This document shows positions 58,322-64,000 of a DNA stretch of 64,000 nucleotides, one piece after another. This DNA is from Bacteroidales bacterium UBA1410 (GTDB lineage: Bacteria; Bacteroidota; Bacteroidia; Bacteroidales; Dysgonomonadaceae). The stretch covers positions 1-64,000 of the forward strand of contig DBPW01000044.1 in assembly GCA_002305015.1 (NCBI GenBank). The letters are read 5' to 3'. A program made the position numbers and the translations under genes. The notes under the pieces are model-generated. The model searched no databases, was not told where the DNA came from, and worked only from the letters and a program-made list of their open reading frames with translations. Position 1 is the stretch's first letter, and every line of letters starts with the position of its first letter.

Positions 58322-60082
58322 TCATTGATTCTTTTGTGGTAATCTCGGAAAAGTGATGAGAAACGACAAACCTCCTTCGGGACGGTTTTTAGCCACAATG
58401 CTACCGTGATGCAACAGCACGGCATTTTTCACAATAGACAACCCCAATCCCGATCCCCCTGTATTGCGGGTCCGTCCATCGTCGATACGGTAAAACCGTT
58501 CGAAAATACGTCCAAGATGGTGTTCATCCACCCCGACACCTGTATCGTAAAATTCGAAGTACAACGTATCCTCTGTTTTAGCATAACAACGCACGCCAAT
58601 CTCGATATTCTCTCCACCATAAGCTAACGAGTTTTCGGCTAAATTGCGAAAAATGGAATAGAGTAATGTCCGGTTTCCTTCCACGGTTACATCCTCATCC
58701 ACCTCAATAACGAAACGATCGTTTTTCTCTTTAAACTGTTCTTCCAAATCCGATTTTAGCTCCTCCAACAGTTGTTTAATGTTTACCGTTTCCCATTCAA
58801 AACGGTCGGGCGCTTCTTCTATTTTCGTCAACAAGGTAATATCCTGAATCAGTTCCGACAAACGAATGGTTTGTGCATGAGCACGTTCCAAAAAATTTCG
58901 CCTTCGTTCCACATCGTTATCATCGAGGGTAAGCAGGGTTTCGATATATCCTCTAATGGCGGTAACGGGTGTGCGCAGCTCATGGGCAATGTTATTGGTC
59001 ATTTCCTGCTTCAACAAACGGGTTTTCTCCTGTTTGGTCACGTCAGCAATATAGATTTCAAAACTTTCGTCATCGAATACAATTACCCGCACATCAAACT
59101 GTTTACCACTTTTCTCGATTCGTTTGGTATAAATATTCTCTTTGCGCGGTTTGATTTCCAAAAAACGAACCACATCACTAAAATGTGGATCTGAGAAGAC
59201 TTTTTCCGCATCAAATACCGTTTTATCGGCAATCACATTGAGATATTGCAAAAAATGCGGATTAGCATATATTTTTTTTCGGTCACTCGAAAAAATTGCG
59301 ATCCCTTCTTTGGAATACTGAAAATGTTGAAGTAACTTTTCGCGTTCCAACGCCAATTGCTTCCTGTTTTGCTGTAAGAGGTTATAATTTTCAATGATAT
59401 CGGCACTAATCTCTCCTATCTCGTCATCGACATAATTCACCGGCCGACTAATCGGTTGTCCGCTCTTAAGCTGCAATGAAAATTCCCTTAACTCCTTAAT
59501 CGATTTTGAGAACCGATTGGCGAAATAGTTCATCATAAACACACACACCACAAAAAAGAACAGAATATAATACACAAAACTGTCTTTGGCATGGAGAACA
59601 GGTTTCACTTTTATGTCATAAGGCAACGCAACGCGAATAAAATACCCCTCATCGTATTTTTTGGCATAATACATATACTTCACGTTGTTTGTTGCCGAAA
59701 CACGCACATGAGTGCCACTTTGTTGCACAATAGCCTTTTGAATTTCAGGTCTCTGCAAATGATTTTCCATCGTGTCGGCAGATAAGGTATTGTCATACAT
59801 CACGTTTCCCTGCCAATCGATAACGGTTAAGCGAACTCCATCATCCGGCAGGTATGAAAGCAACTCGGATAGAGCGGTCAGACTGTCTTTTTCATATAGC
59901 CGATTTTCGGAAATATAACGATGAACCGTTTCGGCATAAACATCCATGATATTTTCCAGATTCGCCATTCTCTCGTGTTTAACCCGATTTTGCTCAAAAG
60001 CAATAATCCCTACCGTAAAAACACCGATGATGACTGAAAAATAGATAAAAATTTTTTTGCGGTATGAAAGCGTGAATTTCAT
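58322..60082 (-). CDS. Sensor histidine kinase (PhoR-like)
   Basis: A membrane kinase of 586 residues with TM1 at about 11-29 and TM2 at 169-188, an extracytoplasmic sensor between them (VIDWQGNVMYDN), a HAMP-like linker (ELREFSLQLKSGQPISRPVN), a PAS domain (about 245-345, GIAIFSSDRKKIYANPHFLQ), then HisKA with H367 in NNIAHELRTPVTAIRGYIET and the ATPase with RNLAENSLAYGG, DTGVGV and GGSGLGLSIVKNAV. It starts within the last four bases of the response regulator gene (ATGA type). Position after pst-phoU and the regulator indicates phosphate sensing. Confidence 0.95.
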   Translation of the reverse strand: MKFTLSYRKKIFIYFSVIIGVFTVGIIAFEQNRVKHERMANLENIMDVYAETVHRYISENRLYEKDSLTALSELLSYLPDDGVRLTVIDWQGNVMYDNTLSADTMENHLQRPEIQKAIVQQSGTHVRVSATNNVKYMYYAKKYDEGYFIRVALPYDIKVKPVLHAKDSFVYYILFFFVVCVFMMNYFANRFSKSIKELREFSLQLKSGQPISRPVNYVDDEIGEISADIIENYNLLQQNRKQLALEREKLLQHFQYSKEGIAIFSSDRKKIYANPHFLQYLNVIADKTVFDAEKVFSDPHFSDVVRFLEIKPRKENIYTKRIEKSGKQFDVRVIVFDDESFEIYIADVTKQEKTRLLKQEMTNNIAHELRTPVTAIRGYIETLLTLDDNDVERRRNFLERAHAQTIRLSELIQDITLLTKIEEAPDRFEWETVNIKQLLEELKSDLEEQFKEKNDRFVIEVDEDVTVEGNRTLLYSIFRNLAENSLAYGGENIEIGVRCYAKTEDTLYFEFYDTGVGVDEHHLGRIFERFYRIDDGRTRNTGGSGLGLSIVKNAVLLHHGSIVAKNRPEGGLSFLITFPRLPQKNQ

Positions 60083-60804
60083 TTTTCGATTTTTAAATCC
60101 GTATTCAAATAATAACCAAATCCCGAACGGTTCAGAATAAGCGAAGCATAGTCGCCCAATTTTTTACGTAAACGGGTAATGTGTACATCCACCGTTCTAT
60201 CCAATACAAATTCGTTATCGCTCCAGACCTTATTCAGAATTTCGCTACGAGTAAGAATAGTTGGCGCCGATTGCACCAACAACGCCAATATCTCGAACTC
60301 TTTTTTCGTAAGCGGCACTTCTTTGTCTTTTACCGTCACCCGGTTGGAAGACATATCGATAACCAAATCTCCATATACCCATTTTGTGGATGAGGACTGA
60401 GCCATTGCCGTTCGCTTTAAAACGGCTTTTACCCTCGCCAATACCTCTTTTACCGAGAAAGGTTTGGTAATATAATCGTCACCCCCCAACGAAAAGCCTT
60501 TAAGCATGTCGTTTTCGGCATTTTTTGCCGTCAAAAAAATGATGGGAACAGTATTACCCTCCTTACGAACCTTTTCTGCCATTTTAAAACCCGACATCCC
60601 CTCCATCATCACATCCAATATAACAAGGCTATGGCTGTCGGATAATTTCTTGAGTGCCTCCTCAGCCGAATACGCCACCTCTACCTCAAATCCTTCGTTC
60701 TCGAGATTAAATTGCAGAATATTGCAAATGTCTTTTTCGTCATCTACCACTAAAATTCTTTCCCGCATCGCCTCCATAATCCGATAAATTGAAGCATTAG
60801 CCAT
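60079..60804 (-). CDS. Response regulator, PhoB/OmpR family
   Basis: A protein of 241 residues. The receiver domain has DDEKD (Asp21-Asp22), the phosphorylated Asp64 in LVILDVMMEGMSG, Thr in FLTAKN and Lys114 in YITKPF. The winged-helix domain (about 140-235) has LTKKEFEILALLVQSAPTIL, SDNEFVLDRTVDVHITRLRKKLG. The start at 60804 is 5 bases after phoU; the ATG at 60768 (MRERILVVDDE) is a family-like alternative. It should activate phosphate-starvation genes; the kinase is encoded next. Confidence 0.95.
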   Translation of the reverse strand: MANASIYRIMEAMRERILVVDDEKDICNILQFNLENEGFEVEVAYSAEEALKKLSDSHSLVILDVMMEGMSGFKMAEKVRKEGNTVPIIFLTAKNAENDMLKGFSLGGDDYITKPFSVKEVLARVKAVLKRTAMAQSSSTKWVYGDLVIDMSSNRVTVKDKEVPLTKKEFEILALLVQSAPTILTRSEILNKVWSDNEFVLDRTVDVHITRLRKKLGDYASLILNRSGFGYYLNTDLKIEK

Positions 60805-60809
60805 TTTTT

Positions 60810-61550
60810 TTAAGATTGTGTGGGCGGTTTCTTTTCTTCTATTTTGTGATGTCTCACATCTTTACCCTCCACCAGATAAATTGCGGCTTCGGCCATATTT
60901 ACCGCCATATCGGCCACTCGTTCTATGTTATACGAAATGGCAGTAATGCTCATGATATTCACCAGCGCCTGATGGCTTAGCACCTTATCCTTAAATCCTT
61001 CAGCAAGACGTTTTTCCATTTTTTTATCCCACTTATCCACTTTGTCGTCCATCTGAATGGTTTCGTATGCCAATTCGTGACTCAGTCCGGTAAAAGAAAA
61101 AATAGCATTTTTCAACATGTTACCTGCATATATCAGCATTTTATCCAGATGTCCCCTATATTCCTCAAATCCTTCAATGGAAAGATCGGTTTTTTTCAGA
61201 AATCCGGCCACATTCAGAATCTGGTCGCCTACCCTTTCCATCGAAATGGTGATATCGTGATAGGCCATGATTTTTCTGAGATCGGTGGCACGTGGCGTAA
61301 AAAGAATAATGGCATTTATTACTTTTTCTCTGATGGTAAGATCCAGCGAATCAATTATTTTTTCGTTTCTTGATATTTCCATCAACACCTCTTCGTCGAG
61401 ATTATTTTCCAACAATTTTTGCGTAAGCGCAATCTGATTAAGCACAATCTCCGAAAGAATCCGGAAATCGCTCTGTAATTCTTCCAAATATTTTTCTTTA
61501 ATCAACGAATTGGATAAGCCAAGGTTATTATTAAAAGTATCCATTGACAT
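60810..61550 (-). CDS. phoU: Phosphate signalling protein PhoU
   Basis: A helical protein of 246 residues, two PhoU repeats: the first with RNEKIIDSLDLTIREKVINAI and the metal-binding type DITISMERVGDQILNVAGF, the second with DKVDKWDKKMEKRLAEGFK and YNIERVADMAVNMAEAAIY. It links the Pst transporter to the kinase in negative control. The ATG at 61544 is an alternative start. It lies between pstB and the regulator. Confidence 0.95.
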   Translation of the reverse strand: MSMDTFNNNLGLSNSLIKEKYLEELQSDFRILSEIVLNQIALTQKLLENNLDEEVLMEISRNEKIIDSLDLTIREKVINAIILFTPRATDLRKIMAYHDITISMERVGDQILNVAGFLKKTDLSIEGFEEYRGHLDKMLIYAGNMLKNAIFSFTGLSHELAYETIQMDDKVDKWDKKMEKRLAEGFKDKVLSHQALVNIMSITAISYNIERVADMAVNMAEAAIYLVEGKDVRHHKIEEKKPPTQS

Positions 61551-61628
61551 ATTTAGATTTTATTGTATTCACTCACAGAACGTAAAATTAATAGAATAAT
61601 TCAGAAAAGCGGTATATTCGCCGCATTT

Positions 61629-62438
61629 TTATCCGAAAATGCCGGTGAGATATTCTTCGGTTTTCTTGTTTTTAGGTTTGGTAAACATCTCCCTGGTAGG
61701 AGCATACTCGACCAAATCGCCAAGATACATAAACATGGAATTGTCCGATATTCGGGCTGCCTGCGACATGTTGTGCGTTACAATGAGGATGGTAAAATTC
61801 TTTTTAAGATCCAACAGCAATTCTTCAATTTTGTTGGTAGAAACCGGGTCGAGCGCCGAGGTCGGTTCATCCATGAGCAACACTTCGGGCTTCAATGCCA
61901 ATGCGCGAGCAATACACAACCGCTGTTGCTGCCCTCCGGAAAGGAACGATCCACGCCGGTTCATGACATCTTTTACTTCATCCCACAGAGCAACCGCCGT
62001 AAGACTTTTCCGCACAATTTCATCTTTTTCAGCCTTCTTCAGTTTAATGCCATTCAGCCGATAACCCGCCAGCACATTATCGTAAATACTCATGGTAGGA
62101 AACGGATTGGGAGTTTGAAATACCATACCCGCCAGCCGACGCACCTCCATCGGGTTCATTTTCATGATATTTTCCCCTTTCAGGTAAATATCGCCGCTTG
62201 TCACAACATTGGGATAAAGGTCGTGCATACGGTTGATTGCCCTAAGGAGGGTACTTTTCCCGCAACCCGACGGCCCCATAATGGCAGTAATGGTATTGGG
62301 ATAAATATCGGCAGAAACATGGTTAACCGCCTTTTTCCCGGGTGCATACGATACCGAGACATCCCTCAACATCAATATGGGCTCGGTGGCCGAATTTTCT
62401 TTCTGATTGTCCAATTTATTTTCCGTTATATTTTCCAT
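61629..62438 (-). CDS. pstB: Phosphate ABC transporter ATP-binding protein PstB
   Basis: An ATPase of 269 residues with Walker [10 protein letters not shown] at about 55-63, signature LSGGQQQR at 166-173, and Walker [13 protein letters not shown] at 187-197. The N-terminal ~20 residues ([20 protein letters not shown]) extend the usual start. Its start overlaps pstA by 13 bases. It drives phosphate import with PstA and PstC. Confidence 0.97.
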   Translation of the reverse strand: MENITENKLDNQKENSATEPILMLRDVSVSYAPGKKAVNHVSADIYPNTITAIMGPSGCGKSTLLRAINRMHDLYPNVVTSGDIYLKGENIMKMNPMEVRRLAGMVFQTPNPFPTMSIYDNVLAGYRLNGIKLKKAEKDEIVRKSLTAVALWDEVKDVMNRRGSFLSGGQQQRLCIARALALKPEVLLMDEPTSALDPVSTNKIEELLLDLKKNFTILIVTHNMSQAARISDNSMFMYLGDLVEYAPTREMFTKPKNKKTEEYLTGIFG

Positions 62439-63304
62439 TTACGTGCAACAATTTTAGCAATCCAATTTAGCAAGAATATCACGATCAACAACAACAACGA
62501 TGCCGACCAAATGATATCAACCAAATTGGGATCGTTATAAAAATCCCAAATCAACAAAGGAATGGCACTGGTGGGTTCCAAAATATTCCAATTGACTACC
62601 GCAGCTCCCAACGCCGTAAGCATAAGCGGCGCTGTTTCGCCCATGACACGCGACACAGCCAACAAAATCCCCGTAAAAATTCCTCCAAATCCCGATGGTA
62701 CAATTACTTTGAAAATCACATCGGTATAGGACGCACCTAACGCCAATCCGGCTTCTTTCAACGAACGAGGAAGCATTTTCAAGGTCTCTTCTGTCGATCG
62801 CACCACCATAGGCAACATCATGATGGTGAGAGCCACACTCCCCGCCAATGCCGAATAACTCCCCAGCGGCTTCACCACCCATATATACGCAATGATGCCG
62901 ATCACAATCGAAGGCATCCCCTGCAGCAAATCGGTGAGGTAACTCACCGTACGGGCAAACTTATTATCGGGATGCTCCGAAAGATAAATGCCGATAAATA
63001 ATCCCAACGGAACGGTGAACAAAACAGCCATCCCCACTATGAGGATGGTTCCGGTAATACCGTTGAGAATTCCGCCGGGAATGGGTTCGCCGCTCATTTT
63101 TGCAATCAAGGCATCCATGGAAGAAGGCGCAACCTGAGTAAATAAACGCCAATTGAAATTGGCATATCCTTTCGATATCACATTCCAAATAATGACAAAC
63201 AACGGAATCATGGAAAGGAAAGAAAAAAAACAAACCAGGCCAAAAACGATTTTATCTTTGACTGACCGCTTCTTTATGTTTGAAAACTTCACCCGATCAC
63301 TCAT
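62426..63304 (-). CDS. pstA: Phosphate ABC transporter permease PstA
   Basis: An inner-membrane permease of 292 residues, about six helices, with [20 protein letters not shown] and the coupling motif EEALRxxP-type [24 protein letters not shown]. It starts [21 protein letters not shown]; its first four bases overlap the pstC stop, and its end overlaps pstB. Confidence 0.96.
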   Translation of the reverse strand: MSDRVKFSNIKKRSVKDKIVFGLVCFFSFLSMIPLFVIIWNVISKGYANFNWRLFTQVAPSSMDALIAKMSGEPIPGGILNGITGTILIVGMAVLFTVPLGLFIGIYLSEHPDNKFARTVSYLTDLLQGMPSIVIGIIAYIWVVKPLGSYSALAGSVALTIMMLPMVVRSTEETLKMLPRSLKEAGLALGASYTDVIFKVIVPSGFGGIFTGILLAVSRVMGETAPLMLTALGAAVVNWNILEPTSAIPLLIWDFYNDPNLVDIIWSASLLLLIVIFLLNWIAKIVARKWKI

Positions 63305-64000
63305 CTTGCAGCTAATCTTTTCATGATGAATTTGGCTATCAGGTTAATGACAGCCGTTATAAGAAACAACAACAAACCGATGCCGATAAGAGCACTCAGC
63401 TTCAACCCATCGGCCTCGCCAAACTGATTGGCAATGACGCTCGCCATCGTATTTCCTGTATCACGCAGCGAAGTGGGTACATTGGTAGTGTTCCCAATAA
63501 GCATAGTCACGGCCATTGTTTCGCCTAATGCTCTTCCCAAGGCAAGGATGTATGCAGCAACAATGCCCGAACTTGCCATTGGCAGGCTCACATGCCAAAT
63601 CGTCTCTACACGTGTAGCACCTAAACTATATGCCCCTTCCTTTAATGTGTTGGGAATCATCGACAAAAATTCAGCACTCAGTGACGAAGCATACGGAATA
63701 ATCATAATGGCCAATACGATCGAGGCAAGAAAAATTCCAAAGCCCGGTGCATTGATACCCAATTGAATGACAATCGGACGTAAGGTATAAAAGCCCCATA
63801 ATCCATATACAATTGAAGGAATGCCGGCAAGCAAATCGACCACTGAACTAACGAAAGATGATATCTTGCGACCGTTGAAATACTCGCCGTTGAATAACGC
63901 TACCGGCAACGAAAACGGAATGCAAAGCAAAAGTGCAAAAAAAGCCGTGAATAGGGTTCCGACTATAAAAGACCACGCGCCATATTCTTCCGTATCAGGG
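63301..64000 (-). CDS. pstC: Phosphate ABC transporter permease PstC, cut by the window end
   Basis: The frame is open to the window's right edge (in-frame residues up to DTEEYGAWSFIVGTLFTAFFA), so the N-terminus lies outside. The visible part has SVVDLLAGIPSIVYGLWGF, the coupling loop EFLSMIPNTLKEGAYSLGATRVET, and GRALGETMAVTMLIGNT. It forms the phosphate channel with PstA. pstS, the binding protein, is expected further upstream, outside the window. Confidence 0.95.
   Translation of the reverse strand, partial: PDTEEYGAWSFIVGTLFTAFFALLLCIPFSLPVALFNGEYFNGRKISSFVSSVVDLLAGIPSIVYGLWGFYTLRPIVIQLGINAPGFGIFLASIVLAIMIIPYASSLSAEFLSMIPNTLKEGAYSLGATRVETIWHVSLPMASSGIVAAYILALGRALGETMAVTMLIGNTTNVPTSLRDTGNTMASVIANQFGEADGLKLSALIGIGLLLFLITAVINLIAKFIMKRLAAR

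Noticed and set aside
61563..62540. A 325-codon plus-strand open frame opposite pstB and pstA
   Set aside because: Antisense to clear ABC transporter genes; product without a family pattern.

Overview
The window comes from a chromosome of the phylum Bacteroidota, most likely the order Bacteroidales (Porphyromonadaceae/Dysgonomonadaceae-like); I cannot name the genus. Evidence: a fimbrillin-like protein with a BACON domain, DUF4252, DUF5916 and DUF3109 proteins, lipoprotein GH20 and C11 hydrolases, and an ECF sigma/anti-sigma pair. There are few Shine-Dalgarno sequences, and repeated promoters of the phylum type (-33 TTTG or TTG, about 19-20 nt, -7 TAnnTTTG) decide several start codons.

Layout. 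1-2.7 kb: 3' end of a fimbrillin/BACON surface protein, then a small AT-rich accessory island that starts at a dispersed 48-bp repeat and holds a broken TIGR04255-like gene and two small unknown genes. 2.7-8.6 kb: DUF2784 membrane protein, then Nudix hydrolase - 998-residue TPR protein - outer-membrane barrel protein, in locally GC-rich DNA. 8.8-13.7 kb: coiled-coil zinc-ribbon protein and Nif3-like protein separated by a 9-bp tandem repeat array, then a large DUF5916 protein. 13.8-32.2 kb: one contiguous str-S10-spc-alpha ribosomal cluster on the minus strand (rpsL, rpsG, fusA, rpsJ ... rpoA, rplQ), with secY, map and infA inside and without tuf or adk. 32.6-34.3 kb: ECF sigma factor, anti-sigma-like membrane protein, DUF4252 protein. 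34.5-35.9 kb: DUF3109 and CPBP protease. 36.4-40.2 kb: tig, clpP, clpX. 40.5-46.1 kb: recQ, dxs, trkA. 46.2-50.4 kb: clpB and an MFS transporter. 50.6-55.1 kb: C11 peptidase lipoprotein, cutC, GH20 hexosaminidase lipoprotein. 55.2-57.4 kb: nhaD and endonuclease IV. 57.5-64 kb: pstC (cut by the window end)-pstA-pstB-phoU-response regulator-histidine kinase-PAP2 phosphatase, a phosphate uptake and signalling operon.

How the genes work together: most of the window is core machinery (translation, protein export, protein folding and proteolysis with tig/clpP/clpX/clpB, DNA repair, isoprenoid precursor synthesis, K+, Na+ and phosphate transport). The candidate new biology is in intergenic structure: the dispersed 48-bp repeat with hairpin arms at 1.5 and 36.2 kb, the 9-bp array at 9.8 kb, a terminator whose 3' arm and T-tract are repeated three times (34.4 kb), a ~106-nt imperfect hairpin between tig and clpP, and an unusually long rpsJ-rplC spacer. 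I did not find a convincing complete novel defence or mobile system; the closest candidate is the degraded island at 1.6-2.6 kb. No tRNA, rRNA, CRISPR array or intact insertion sequence was recognised.
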